The notes beneath the pieces are model-generated. The model saw only the letters and a program-made list of their open reading frames with translations. It had not been told where the DNA came from and did no database searches. Position numbers and translations under genes: made by a program. From contig NZ_JAODLR010000001.1 in NCBI RefSeq assembly GCF_025960875.1, forward strand, positions 454,883-518,882: 64,000 bases of DNA. Direction: 5' to 3'. Source of the stretch: Crystallibacter permensis. GTDB lineage: Bacteria; Actinomycetota; Actinomycetes; Actinomycetales; Micrococcaceae. Positions 16,041-25,077 of this stretch are shown here, one piece after another; position 1 is the first letter of the stretch; each line of letters starts with the position of its first letter.

Positions 16041-18770
16041 TCAGTGTATTCCCCGCAGTCTTCTCCGGACGACGGCCTTGCGGATTTCTTCCACCCACAG
16101 CACCAAGGAGCCGGCCAGCAGGGCCAGACCCCACTGGGCCGACGTCAGTGCCGTGGTGTCGAAGAAGCCCTGCAGCAGTTCCAGATGCACCACGAGGACC
16201 TGCAGCACGACGACGGCGAACAGCGCCACCCAGATGCTGCGGTTGGTGAAGGTCTGCAGCGAGAAGACCGAACCGGCGTCGGAGCGCACGTTGAGCAGGT
16301 TGAAGACCTGGAAGAACACGAACGTGGTGAAGGCCAGGGTGCTGGCCAGCAGGGGATCCCCGGCGCTGTCCGGGAACAGCACGGGCGCCAGCACCAGGAC
16401 GGCGATGGTGCCGGCAGCCATCACCACCCCGAGTCCGAGGATCCGCAGCAGCCGGTTCCGCGTCAGCAGCGGTTCGGTGGCGGGCCGCGGTTTCTGCCGC
16501 ATGATCCCGGGTTCCGCCGGATCCACCCCGAGCGCCAGCGCGGGCGGACCGTCCATAATGATGTTCACCCAGAGGATCTGCAGCGCCGTGAACGGCGCCC
16601 CGCCGGCGAGGCCGAGGACCCCGGCGGTGAGGAAGATCAGGACGAAACCCCACGCCGTCGTGAGTTGGAATTTCACGAACTTGATGATGTTCGCGTAGAT
16701 GCCGCGGCCCTCCTGCACGGCCGCGACAATCGTGGCGAAATTGTCGTCCGTGAGGATCATGTTCGCTGCGCCCTTGGAGACATCCGTGCCGGTGATGCCC
16801 ATGGCGATGCCGATGTCCGCCTGCTTCAGGGCGGGGGCATCGTTGACGCCGTCGCCGGTCATCGCCACGATGTTGCCTTCGCTCTGCAGCGCCTTGACCA
16901 CGCGGATCTTGTGCTCCGGAGCCACGCGCGCGAGGACGCCGAAGCCGGCGGCACGGCCGGTCAGTTCGCCGTCGTCAATCCCGTCCAGCTGCGCTCCGGT
17001 GGCAGCCTCGCCTTCGATACCCAGTTGGCCGGCGATGGCGGAGGCCGTGGCCAGGTGGTCGCCGGTGATCATGTGGACAACAATCCCGGCCTCGCGGGCT
17101 GTGGAGATAGCTTCGGCGGCTTCGGTGCGGGGCGGATCGACAATACCGACGACGGCGTACAGCGTCAGCGACCCTGCCAGTCCGCGCAGCTCGTCCGGAT
17201 CCTCGGGCAGGTCCGCATCCAGCCTGCGGCCGGCGATCATCATCGTGCGCAGGCCCTCGGCCGCCATCGCCTCGGTATCGCTCCGGATGCGCTCACGGTC
17301 ATCGTCGGTCAGCAGTTCGATCCCGCGGTCGGTCAGAATCGAATCCGTGCGCTCGAGCAACGGGCCCGGAGCGCCCTTGGCGAAGCAGCGGAACCTGGCC
17401 GGAACAGAGTCGCCGCGGGTGAAGTCGTGTTCATGGAACGTCATCATGAACTTGTAATCCGAATCGAACGGCACCTCGGCCACGCGCGGGTGGCGCCGCC
17501 GGACTTCTTCGACGTCCATTCCGCCCTTCTCCGCCAGCACCGCAAGCGCGCCTTCAGTGGGATCGCCTACGAGCTTGCCGTCCCGGATCCAGGCATCGTT
17601 GCACAAGGCCATAGCCAGCAGGGCATCCGGCATGGCCGGGAGCGGTTCGCCGTCGCCGCTGAGGATTTTGCCGTCCGTGGCGTAGCCCTCGCCCGTGATG
17701 CGGAAGGACCGGCCTGCGGTGTTCAGGCGGCGCGCCGTCATCTCATTCAGCGTCAGCGTGCCGGTCTTGTCCGTGGCGATATGGGTGGTGCTGCCCAGGG
17801 TTTCCACCGCGGAAAGCTGCTTGATGATGGCTCCGCGTTTGGCCAGCCGGGAGGCGCCCATGGCCAGCGTGAAGGCGACGACGGCGGTAAGGCCCTCCGG
17901 AATGGTGGCTACGGCCAGCGAGACCGCGGTGATGAGGAGTTCGGACCAGGACTGGCCGCGGAGCAGGCCCAGGAGGAAGACGAAGGCCACCACCACCAGG
18001 GCCACGATGGTCAGCAGCCGTGCCAGCTGGTCGATCCGGCGCTGCAGCGGGGTTTTGGCCGGGCCGGCGCTTTCCAGCAGGGTGGCGACCGCCCCGATCT
18101 GAGTGTTCATGCCGGTACCGGTGACTACCATGACCGCGCGGCCGCGGCTGATGTCCGTGTTCATGAACAGCATGTTCGCGCGGTCGCCGAGCGGCAGGTC
18201 AGAACTCTCCAGCGTGCGGGAAGACTTCTCCACCGGCTGGGATTCACCAGTCAGCGCCGCCTCGGCTACCTGCAGGCGCGTGGCGTCCAGCACGCGGCCG
18301 TCCGCGGGGACGGTTTCGCCGGCGTCGAGCAGGACGATGTCCCCGGGCACCAGTTCTTCGTTGGGAACTTCCTCCTCGCGGCCATCGCGGCGCACCCGCG
18401 AGGTATCCACTGACATCGTCCGCAGCGCGGCCAGCGAGCTCTCGGCCCGGCTTTCCTGGACGTAGTTCAGCACCGTATTGAGCACAATGACAGCGAAAAT
18501 GACCACAGGCGTTTCCCACTCGCGGGACACGACGGCACTGACGGCGGCGGCCGCCACCAGGACCAGGATCATCTTGTCCGCCAGCAGTCGCAGGACTTTT
18601 TTCCAGACGGGAATCCTGGCACCCTCGGCGAGCAGATTCCTGCCGTGTTTTTGCTGCCCCGCGCGCACCGCCGCCGTCGATAATCCGGCGGCGGGCTCGA
18701 CGTCGAATGCAGCAGCCGTTTCCGCAGGTGAGACGGTGTGCCAGGCGTTTTCAGCGCCACCGGAAACCAT
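16041..18770 (-). CDS. Cation-translocating P-type ATPase, Ca2+-type (P2)
   Basis: A 909-residue P-type ATPase, probably exporting Ca2+ (or another divalent cation) at the cost of ATP. Domains in order: N-terminal cation ATPase domain (WHTVSPAETAAAFDV), membrane helices, actuator with LTGESQPVEK, the PEGL motif in VATIPEGLTAVV on helix 4, the phosphorylation site DKTGTLTLNEM, the nucleotide-binding domain and the hinge GDGVNDAPALKQADIGIAMG, then six C-terminal helices ending in a basic tail. VATIPEGL on helix 4 is the P2-type cation-site signature. ATG 18770 with GGAGAGGGG before it is preferred to an ATG 132 bases further upstream that lacks one. Confidence 0.9.
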   Translation of the reverse strand: MVSGGAENAWHTVSPAETAAAFDVEPAAGLSTAAVRAGQQKHGRNLLAEGARIPVWKKVLRLLADKMILVLVAAAAVSAVVSREWETPVVIFAVIVLNTVLNYVQESRAESSLAALRTMSVDTSRVRRDGREEEVPNEELVPGDIVLLDAGETVPADGRVLDATRLQVAEAALTGESQPVEKSSRTLESSDLPLGDRANMLFMNTDISRGRAVMVVTGTGMNTQIGAVATLLESAGPAKTPLQRRIDQLARLLTIVALVVVAFVFLLGLLRGQSWSELLITAVSLAVATIPEGLTAVVAFTLAMGASRLAKRGAIIKQLSAVETLGSTTHIATDKTGTLTLNEMTARRLNTAGRSFRITGEGYATDGKILSGDGEPLPAMPDALLAMALCNDAWIRDGKLVGDPTEGALAVLAEKGGMDVEEVRRRHPRVAEVPFDSDYKFMMTFHEHDFTRGDSVPARFRCFAKGAPGPLLERTDSILTDRGIELLTDDDRERIRSDTEAMAAEGLRTMMIAGRRLDADLPEDPDELRGLAGSLTLYAVVGIVDPPRTEAAEAISTAREAGIVVHMITGDHLATASAIAGQLGIEGEAATGAQLDGIDDGELTGRAAGFGVLARVAPEHKIRVVKALQSEGNIVAMTGDGVNDAPALKQADIGIAMGITGTDVSKGAANMILTDDNFATIVAAVQEGRGIYANIIKFVKFQLTTAWGFVLIFLTAGVLGLAGGAPFTALQILWVNIIMDGPPALALGVDPAEPGIMRQKPRPATEPLLTRNRLLRILGLGVVMAAGTIAVLVLAPVLFPDSAGDPLLASTLAFTTFVFFQVFNLLNVRSDAGSVFSLQTFTNRSIWVALFAVVVLQVLVVHLELLQGFFDTTALTSAQWGLALLAGSLVLWVEEIRKAVVRRRLRGIH

Positions 18771-18904
18771 GGCAAATCCCCTCTCCGCGGGCCCGCCGGA
18801 ACGGCCGTCCTGCTGGCCCCAGCGTAGCGGGCAAACCGCGACGCGATACACAGCGCAAAACACCCTAGGACGCATGGTGCGACACGCCGAACGATTCATC
18901 ACGA

Positions 18905-19100
18905 TTTTGCATCGTTGGTAACGGTCCGGTAACGTGGCGGCTTGTGCGGGGATGAAACCCCGCTCAGGGGAGCCGGATCCTAACCGGCAGACTTACTGAA
19001 AATCGAATTGCTCGGCGCTGCCCAACACCAAATGCCGTCAACATGGCAGACGTCGGAAATGACCTCGATACTACGAGTGGTTGACGGCGGCGCAATGAAG
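18905..19100 (+). promoter_or_regulatory. Probable ydaO/yuaA-type cyclic di-AMP riboswitch upstream of the Rpf gene
   Basis: The 350-base gap before the Rpf/LysM gene contains a dense set of structured elements: GTAACGGTCCGGTAACG, a CGGGG-ATGAAA-CCCCG hairpin, GGGGAGCCGGATCC followed by CCGGCAG, and a long-range pairing of GCCGTCAAC (19034-19042) with GTTGACGGC (19080-19088). In Actinobacteria, Rpf and LysM cell-wall hydrolase genes are known to sit behind ydaO riboswitches, which switch genes off on binding cyclic di-AMP. The assignment rests on context plus partial motif match; a covariance search would settle it. Confidence 0.62.
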
Positions 19101-19122
19101 TCCGGGGACGGATGGAGCGAAG

Positions 19123-19854
19123 GTGGCCCTGCGGAGCATCGTGAACTCAAATAAGAACAAGAACTTCAGCCGTGCCCTGCGCGGAGGCCTTGCGGCAGTA
19201 GCCCTCACCGGTGCCGGTGTAGCCATGGTCGGAACGCCGGCCAACGCTGCCGACACCGCCACCTGGGACGCCCTGGCCGAATGCGAAAGCGGCGGCAACT
19301 GGAGCACCAACACCGGCAACGGCTTCTCGGGCGGACTGCAGTTCACCCCCAGCACTTGGGCAGCATTCGGCGGCAGCGGTAGCCCGCAGAATGCCAGCAA
19401 GGCTGAGCAGATTGCCGTAGCCGAGAACGTCCAGGCCACCCAGGGCTGGGGCGCCTGGCCCGCATGCTCGGCCAAGCTGGGCCTGAATGGCGGCGGCGGA
19501 GCACCTGCTCCGGCACCTGCCGAGGCACCGGCCCCGGCGCCTGCCGAGTACAACGTGGCACAGGCACCCGTGCAGGAGGCTCCGGTCCAGGAAGCCCCCG
19601 TCGAGCAGGCACCTGTCCAGCAGGCTCCGGTTGCCGAGGCGCCCGTTGCCCAGGCACCGGCCGCTCCGGCCCAGGCCCAGGTTGCCGTCAGCGGCGAGAC
19701 CTACTCCGTCCAGGCTGGCGATACCCTCAACACCATTGCCACCGAGCTTGGCATCGAGGGTGGCTGGCAGGCTCTGCACGCAGCCAACGCCGACACCGTC
19801 GGCAACCCGAACCTGATCTTCGTTGACCAGGTTCTGCAGCTGCCGGCCAACTAA
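19123..19854 (+). CDS. Resuscitation-promoting factor-like transglycosylase with LysM domain
   Basis: A 243-residue secreted peptidoglycan hydrolase. The signal peptide runs to about residue 43 (ends TPANAADT). The Rpf catalytic domain follows at about 44-120: ATWDALAECESGGNWSTNTG, with the catalytic Glu in ECESGGNW, then GGLQFTPSTWAAFGG. A low-complexity Ala/Pro/Val/Gln linker of about 70 residues contains repeats such as APVQEAPVQEAP. The C-terminal LysM (SVQAGDTLNTIATELGIEGG) binds peptidoglycan. It should cleave glycan strands during growth and reactivation from dormancy. GTG 19123 is the start. Confidence 0.92.
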   Translation: MALRSIVNSNKNKNFSRALRGGLAAVALTGAGVAMVGTPANAADTATWDALAECESGGNWSTNTGNGFSGGLQFTPSTWAAFGGSGSPQNASKAEQIAVAENVQATQGWGAWPACSAKLGLNGGGGAPAPAPAEAPAPAPAEYNVAQAPVQEAPVQEAPVEQAPVQQAPVAEAPVAQAPAAPAQAQVAVSGETYSVQAGDTLNTIATELGIEGGWQALHAANADTVGNPNLIFVDQVLQLPAN

Positions 19855-19900
19855 GGCCCAGCTGACCTAAACCAACTGCGTTTTGCCACGCAGTTACCCA

Positions 19901-19940
19901 AGAAAGCCCCGCGTTTCCCCCCAACTGCGCGGGGCTTTCT
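19901..19940 (+). terminator. Rho-independent terminator after the Rpf gene
   Basis: AGAAAGCCCCGCG (19901-19913) pairs exactly with CGCGGGGCTTTCT (19928-19940), 13 base pairs with a 14-base loop, ending in a T-rich arm. A smaller hairpin AACTGCG/CGCAGTT lies just upstream (19874 on). Confidence 0.88.
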
Positions 19941-19984
19941 GCTGCCCGGCCAATGGTCCTTTCCGGATGTGATGGGATGGCAGC

Positions 19985-20644
19985 ATGGCGAAAAGTGCGA
20001 CGGCGGCCCCCAGACTGGATCCGGTCCGGCTGGCGAATCTCGAAGACCTCGATTCTGCGGACCTGCTCAGCGGGGACAACTGCGAGGGCCAGCGCTACAC
20101 TACCGTGCAGCTGGACGGGCTGGATCTGACCGGCATCACGTTCCTGGAGTGCGAGCTGCTCTCCGTGGCCCTGAACGAAACCCAGCTTCGCGGCGCCCGG
20201 TTTACCGACTGCCGGTTCGAGGAGTTGTACGCACCCGTCTTCCGCGCCGCCCGCTCGAGCTGGCGGGACATTGAACTCACCCGGACCAGGCTCGGTTCCG
20301 CGGAACTCTTCGACTCGGCCCTGCAGTCCGTCCATTTCGACGGCGGCAAGCTCGGCTACATGAATCTGCGCAGTTCCAAGCTCACGGACGTGCTGATCTC
20401 CGACTGCATCATCGACGAGCTGGACCTCTCCGGCGCCTGCGGTCTGCGCGTGGCTTTGCAGAACTGCCGCATCGGGACGCTGGATGTGACACATGCGGTC
20501 CTGAAAGACTTCGACCTGCGCAGCAGCGAATTCAGCATGATCCGCGGCGTGGGCGGTCTTAAGGGAGCAACAGTGGATGACTACCAGCTGAATTTGCTGG
20601 CTCCGATTCTTGCCGAGCAACTCGGCATCCGCGTGGAAGGTTAG
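19985..20644 (+). CDS. Pentapeptide repeat protein
   Basis: A 219-residue soluble protein. From about residue 40 to 190 it shows spaced pentapeptide-type strands with Leu/Phe at the centre and small or polar residues around it (LDGLDLTGITF, then LRGARFTDCRF, LGSAELFDSAL, LRSSKLTDVLI), as in right-handed quadrilateral beta-helices. Some members mimic DNA and protect gyrase, but nothing here shows that role. It lies 10 bases before the TTG of the acyl-CoA synthetase gene, so the two are probably co-transcribed. Confidence 0.82.
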   Translation: MAKSATAAPRLDPVRLANLEDLDSADLLSGDNCEGQRYTTVQLDGLDLTGITFLECELLSVALNETQLRGARFTDCRFEELYAPVFRAARSSWRDIELTRTRLGSAELFDSALQSVHFDGGKLGYMNLRSSKLTDVLISDCIIDELDLSGACGLRVALQNCRIGTLDVTHAVLKDFDLRSSEFSMIRGVGGLKGATVDDYQLNLLAPILAEQLGIRVEG

Positions 20645-20654
20645 GGGAACCGCA

Positions 20655-22361
20655 TTGTCAACCGTAGAGAACCGGCCCTGGCTGCAGAACTACCAGCCCG
20701 GGGTGCCCGCCGAGATTGAGCTTCCCACCGAGTCCCTGAGCCACATGGCGGCGGACTCGGTCCGCAGGTTCCGGAAGAAAACCGCCCTGGACTTCTTCGG
20801 CGCGACTACCAGCTACCGCGAGCTGGGCGAGCAGATTGACCGCGCGGCGGAGGGGCTGCGCCGGCTGGGAGTGGGGCCGGGCCACCGGGTTGCCCTGATC
20901 CTGCCCAACTGCCCCCAGCATGTGGTGGTGTTCTATGCGGTGCTGCGGCTTGGCGCCGTCGTTGTTGAACACAATCCCTTATATACGGAGCGCGAGCTCC
21001 GCCATCAGTTCGAGGACCACGGGGCCACGGTGGCCATCGTCTGGAACAACGTGGTGGCCAAGGTCCAGGACTTCCCCGCGGACATTGCCGTCAGGACCAT
21101 TGTGTCGGTGGACCTCACCCGTGCCATGCCGCGCTCCAAGCGGCTGGCGCTGAAACTTCCGGTGCCCGCGGCCCGCACGGCACACAAGGCGCTGACCACC
21201 AAGGTCCGGAACACGGTTCCCTGGGAGAAGCTGCTGAAGGCCAGGCCGCTGCGCAAGTCCCGTCCCATGCCGCGGGTCACGGACCTGGCCGCCATCCAGT
21301 ACACCTCCGGCACCACCGGCCATCCCAAAGGCGCCATGCTCACGCACCTTAACCTGCGCGCCAACGCTGAGCAGGGCCGCGCCTGGATGCACGGCGTGGA
21401 CGAGGGCAAGGAGGTCATGTATGCGGTGCTGCCGATGTTCCATGCGTTCGGCATGACCCTGCACCTGACGTTCGGCGTCCTCACCGGATCGCGCGTGGTG
21501 ATCTTTCCAAAGTTCGACGTCGACCTGGTGCTTGCTGCCGCGAAGAAGCATCCGCCCACCATCTTCTGCGCCGTGCCGCCCATCTACGAGCGGACCGCCA
21601 CCGAGGCGAAGAAGCGCGGCGTGGACCTGGGCCGCGTGCGGTTCGCCATTTCCGGGGCGATGAACCTGCCGCAGTCCACCGTGGATCTCTGGGAAGGCAC
21701 CGCCGGCGGCCTGCTGGTGGAGGGCTACGGGATGACCGAGTCCTCCCCGGTGGCGATGGGCAATCCCTTCGGCCCCAACCGCCGGAACGGGACCATCGGC
21801 GTCCCGTTCCCCAACACCGAGATGCGGGTCGTGGATCCGGAAAATCCAACGCACGACGTCGACCCCGGCCAGCCGGGGGAGCTGCTGATCCGAGGCCCGC
21901 AGGTCTTCCAGGGTTACTGGGGCAAGCCGGAGGAAACTGCCGCAACCCTGCTGGACGGCGGCTGGCTGCGCACCGGCGACATCGTCACCGTGGACGAGCA
22001 GCACAACGCCCGGATCGTGGACCGGGTAAAGGACCTGATCATCACCGGCGGCTTCAACGTTTCTCCGACAGAGGTTGAAGACGCGCTGCGCTCGCATCCG
22101 GAGGTGGCGGACGCCGCCGTCGTTGGTCTTCCGCGGGCCGAGGGCGGCGAGGACGTCACCGCCGCCGTCGTGCTGCGGCGCGGGGCCACGCTCGACGAGG
22201 CCGCCGAAAAGGACATGCGGGATTACTGCCGCGGCAGGCTGGCCGCGTACAAGGTTCCCCGACGGATTGTGGCCGTGGCGGAACTGCCCAAGTCCATGCT
22301 GGGCAAGGTGCTGCGCAAACAGGTCAAGGAGCAGCTAGCGCGGCCCGTGACCGGCGCCTAG
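20655..22361 (+). CDS. Long-chain fatty acid--CoA ligase
   Basis: A 568-residue adenylate-forming enzyme that activates fatty acids to acyl-CoA through an acyl-AMP. The P-loop is YTSGTTGHPKGAM, followed by the A5-type motif GYGMTESSPV, TGDIV and the hinge DRVKDLIITGGFNVSPTEVE; the C-terminal catalytic Lys is in PKSMLGKVLRK. Length and motifs fit FadD-type long-chain ligases. The N-terminus NRPWLQNYQPGVPAEIELP is usual for actinobacterial members. The start is TTG 20655, with GGGGAAC before it; an upstream GTG inside the pentapeptide gene would add 15 improbable residues. Confidence 0.9.
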   Translation: MSTVENRPWLQNYQPGVPAEIELPTESLSHMAADSVRRFRKKTALDFFGATTSYRELGEQIDRAAEGLRRLGVGPGHRVALILPNCPQHVVVFYAVLRLGAVVVEHNPLYTERELRHQFEDHGATVAIVWNNVVAKVQDFPADIAVRTIVSVDLTRAMPRSKRLALKLPVPAARTAHKALTTKVRNTVPWEKLLKARPLRKSRPMPRVTDLAAIQYTSGTTGHPKGAMLTHLNLRANAEQGRAWMHGVDEGKEVMYAVLPMFHAFGMTLHLTFGVLTGSRVVIFPKFDVDLVLAAAKKHPPTIFCAVPPIYERTATEAKKRGVDLGRVRFAISGAMNLPQSTVDLWEGTAGGLLVEGYGMTESSPVAMGNPFGPNRRNGTIGVPFPNTEMRVVDPENPTHDVDPGQPGELLIRGPQVFQGYWGKPEETAATLLDGGWLRTGDIVTVDEQHNARIVDRVKDLIITGGFNVSPTEVEDALRSHPEVADAAVVGLPRAEGGEDVTAAVVLRRGATLDEAAEKDMRDYCRGRLAAYKVPRRIVAVAELPKSMLGKVLRKQVKEQLARPVTGA

Positions 22362-22386
22362 CCAAGCGCCTCCAGCGCGTTAATCG

Positions 22387-22399
22387 TTGACAATGTCAA
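22387..22399. promoter_or_regulatory. 13-base palindrome, candidate operator of the acyl-CoA synthetase gene
   Basis: TTGACA at 22387-22392 and TGTCAA at 22394-22399 form a perfect palindrome about one central A, 52 bases before the GTG of the downstream synthetase. The left arm matches a -35 hexamer, so a repressor here would block polymerase. TetR-type repressors of fatty acid genes use sites of this shape; the regulator is not in the window. Confidence 0.5.
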
Positions 22400-22451
22400 T
22401 AAAAGGCTGTTTCAATGATTTGAGACGTGATCCCGCTACGAAGGAGTTGCA

Positions 22452-23957
22452 GTGAATCTCGGCATTGGTTCATGGCCTGCCCGCCGCGCCAAGGTCCGCC
22501 CGGACGATGTCGCCATTGTCTTCGAAGGGCGGGAGTGGACCTATCGTGAGGTCGACCAGCGCGTTACCCGGTTGGCCAATGCCCTCGCCAGCGCCGGCGT
22601 ATCCAAGGGTGACCGAGTGGCCTACCTGGGGTTCAACCATCCTGCTTTGCTGGAAACGTTCTTCGCCGCCGGTCTTATCGGCGCTGTGTGTGTACTGATC
22701 AACCCCCGGCTCCGGAAGCCCGAGGTCGACTACATCCTGCGTGACTGCGGCGCTACTGTTGTGGTCTTCGGCGAGGACCAGCGGGGTAATGCCGAGGAAC
22801 TCGCCGCAGAGCTCGATATGCAGCAGTGGCTCAGCGTCGACGGCGGCGGTCCGGGAGCCTTGTTTGAGGACTTCCTTGCCGCTGGGAGCGGGGAAACGGT
22901 CCAGGACGACGTCGATCTTGAGGCCCTCGCCCTGATCATGTACACCTCCGGCACCACCGGCCGTCCCAAGGGGGCGATGCTGACCCACAGCAATCTGTTC
23001 TACCAGTACGTGAACGCGCTGATCGGCCAGGACCTCCGGCAGGACGAGGTCCATCTTGCCGCCGCCCCGCTGTTCCACATCGCCGGGCTGAACATGATGA
23101 CCCTGCCCACGTTCACCCTGGGCGGGCGCATCATCATCCACCGGACCTTCAAAGCCCCGGCCGTGCTCGCTGAGATGGAACAGTCCCGGGTCACCTCGGC
23201 GTTCCTGGTGCCGGCCATGCTCGACGCCCTGAGCAGCGATCCGGCCTTCCCGGCGGCGGACCTGTCCACGGTGCGCGGGTTCATGGTGGGCGGTTCCCCG
23301 CTGCCGGAGCGGACCATCCGGACTTGGCAGGACAAGAAGGTCGCCATTATGCAGGGCTTCGGGATGACGGAGACCGGCCCCGGCGTCTGTATGCTCGAAC
23401 CCCGCGACGGACTGGCCAAGGCCGGCTCGGCGGGCCGGGCCCACTTCTTTACGGAAAACCAGGTGGTGGACCTCGACGGCAAGCCGGTCCCTCCCGGGGT
23501 TCCCGGCGAGGTCATCGTTCAGGGTCCCAACGTCATGGCCGGCTACTGGAACAAGCCGGAGGAGGCCGCCAGGGCTCTCGACGGCGGCTGGTACCACTCC
23601 GGCGACATCGCCGTGGTCGACGAGGACGGCTACATGTACATCAAGGACCGGATCAAGGACATGTACATCTCCGGCGGCGAGAATGTCTATCCCGCCGAGG
23701 TGGAGAACGCCCTGCTCAGCGTCCCCGGCGTGCAGGAGGCGGCCGTCATTGGAGTGCCGGACGATAAGTGGGGCGAAACGGGGCGGGCTTTTGTTGTCCT
23801 TACGCCCGCTACCCACTTGACCAGCGAAGCGATGCGCGAAGAGCTCAAGCAGCGCCTGGCCACCTACAAGGTGCCCCGGGACATCGTGCTCGTCGACGAA
23901 CTGCCCCGCAACGCCACCGGGAAGATCCAGAAGCACGCGCTTCGCGCCAATGCCTGA
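22452..23957 (+). CDS. Acyl-CoA synthetase, AMP-binding family
   Basis: A 501-residue adenylate-forming enzyme, shorter than the preceding FadD and only distantly similar to it. Motifs: YTSGTTGRPKGAM, FGMTETGPGV, YHSGDIAVVDEDGY, DRIKDMYISGGENVYPAEVE and PRNATGKIQKHAL, with the last Lys catalytic. The overall layout resembles short or medium-chain and aromatic acid CoA ligases, so the acid is uncertain. GTG 22452 follows AAGGAG. It has its own promoter region with a palindrome and is not obviously coupled to the first synthetase. Confidence 0.88.
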   Translation: MNLGIGSWPARRAKVRPDDVAIVFEGREWTYREVDQRVTRLANALASAGVSKGDRVAYLGFNHPALLETFFAAGLIGAVCVLINPRLRKPEVDYILRDCGATVVVFGEDQRGNAEELAAELDMQQWLSVDGGGPGALFEDFLAAGSGETVQDDVDLEALALIMYTSGTTGRPKGAMLTHSNLFYQYVNALIGQDLRQDEVHLAAAPLFHIAGLNMMTLPTFTLGGRIIIHRTFKAPAVLAEMEQSRVTSAFLVPAMLDALSSDPAFPAADLSTVRGFMVGGSPLPERTIRTWQDKKVAIMQGFGMTETGPGVCMLEPRDGLAKAGSAGRAHFFTENQVVDLDGKPVPPGVPGEVIVQGPNVMAGYWNKPEEAARALDGGWYHSGDIAVVDEDGYMYIKDRIKDMYISGGENVYPAEVENALLSVPGVQEAAVIGVPDDKWGETGRAFVVLTPATHLTSEAMREELKQRLATYKVPRDIVLVDELPRNATGKIQKHALRANA

Positions 23958-23984
23958 TGTCTGACGCCTGATGCCTGCTGGACA

Positions 23985-24728
23985 TTAGAGCCAGCGGGGC
24001 GCCGTCGGGCTTTGTTGCTTGCTGGAGGTGATGCCGTTTGTGGAGCGGCCGGCGGCGAAGGCTGCGATGTCGGCAAGGGTGCCGGTGATGATTTCGGGAT
24101 TGTCGGAGTCGAGATCGCCGAGTTCGGTCACGGTTGAGGCATCCGAGGCTTTGAGGAGCAGGTCTTTGTCTTCGTCGCGGCTTTTCCAGGCTCCGGTGAT
24201 CTCTTGGAGCAAACGTTTGAGGACGTCGGTGGGGATCTGGTCGAAGGTAGCACCATTGTTCAGGTCGACGGCGTGGATCCAGGTTTCGCGAGTGCGCATC
24301 CACACGGTTTCCGAAGCGGGGACTAATCGGCCCTGTGCGGTTTTGACCTGGTGTTTCCAGGCGTCCGGGGGAGTGTCTCGCCATGCGGCGTCGAGCTGCG
24401 CGGCGGAGTCCGTATAAAGGTCCCGCAGTTCCTCGGGAGCCAGGGTGGCGCCGTGCTCGATTTCCGCATTGCGCGCGTCCCAGGAGGAATACATGGGAGT
24501 TTCGATGCCGGTGTTGGCCCACTTCATCAGGCGGGCGATCGCGCGGGCGTTGTAGCCTACGTGTGCGATGACATGGGCACGGGTCCAGTCCGGAAGCAGC
24601 GAGGGCGCCTGGAATGCATCGTCGGGGAGCTCGTTGAGTTTGCGGTCGAAGAACTCCGTCCCGCGGCGGGCGGTCAGCAGTGCCTCCTGCAGGGTGGGGT
24701 CCGTGGCCAAGTCACGACTCGCTGCCAT
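23985..24728 (-). CDS. Mycothiol-dependent maleylpyruvate isomerase family protein
   Basis: A 247-residue protein with an N-terminal DinB-like four-helix bundle (residues about 10-150) and a small C-terminal domain, as in mycothiol-dependent maleylpyruvate isomerases. Metal-binding His candidates are in TRAHVIAHVGYNARA and RETWIHAVDLNNG, two places expected for the family. LSDLTDWTRAHV-type sequence (here LLPDWTRAHVIAH) is a strong family mark. Classical substrates are maleylpyruvate from gentisate, but no gentisate genes are nearby, so the thiol-transfer reaction here is unknown. The start is ATG 24728. Confidence 0.85.
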   Translation of the reverse strand: MAASRDLATDPTLQEALLTARRGTEFFDRKLNELPDDAFQAPSLLPDWTRAHVIAHVGYNARAIARLMKWANTGIETPMYSSWDARNAEIEHGATLAPEELRDLYTDSAAQLDAAWRDTPPDAWKHQVKTAQGRLVPASETVWMRTRETWIHAVDLNNGATFDQIPTDVLKRLLQEITGAWKSRDEDKDLLLKASDASTVTELGDLDSDNPEIITGTLADIAAFAAGRSTNGITSSKQQSPTAPRWL

Positions 24729-24795
24729 TGATGCTCCTTGCCGACAGGCGTTCCTCGGTTCCTTCGAAGTTGACGGCGAAGCCATTGGCACGTTG

Positions 24796-25011
24796 CTAGG
24801 GCGCCTCGCCGTGGGGGTAGTCGTCGTCTTCGTCCGGGTTGATGGACAGGGCCTGTTCCTGCACGTCGGCTTCATTGGCTTCCCAGGACGCCGGGCGTTC
24901 CAGAGGGGTGTCATCGGTATCCGAGTCGTCCTGCAGGGGCTCGTTCTGCCACTGCACGTCGGCTGCGTCGGCTTCCTTCGGGTCGTGCAAACCGCCATTG
25001 TCGGTAGTCAT
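24796..25011 (-). CDS. Small acidic hypothetical protein
   Basis: A 71-residue highly acidic protein (MTTDNGGLHDPKEADAADVQ at its start; about one third Asp and Glu), low in hydrophobic residues and probably disordered. CCAGGAGGTTCAAG precedes ATG 25011, giving a strong ribosome site. GC-rich third positions agree with coding use. I do not recognise a family. It lies between the isomerase-like gene and the ThiS/MoaD-like gene, all on the minus strand. Confidence 0.65.
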   Translation of the reverse strand: MTTDNGGLHDPKEADAADVQWQNEPLQDDSDTDDTPLERPASWEANEADVQEQALSINPDEDDDYPHGEAP

Positions 25012-25077
25012 CTTGAACCTCCTGGTTGAGTTGCGTACGGCTCGGCTTCAGCTGATCGGGGACGGGCTGCTTCCATG

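Noticed and set aside
16044..18413. 789-codon open frame on the plus strand opposite the P-type ATPase
   Set aside because: It is a high-GC antisense shadow; its sequence is low in hydrophobic order, rich in Gly, His and Arg, and matches no family, while the minus strand holds all P-type ATPase motifs.
23958..23984. Short tandem-like GCCTGATG repeats after the second acyl-CoA synthetase
   Set aside because: Only a few bases long and imperfect; no sign of function.
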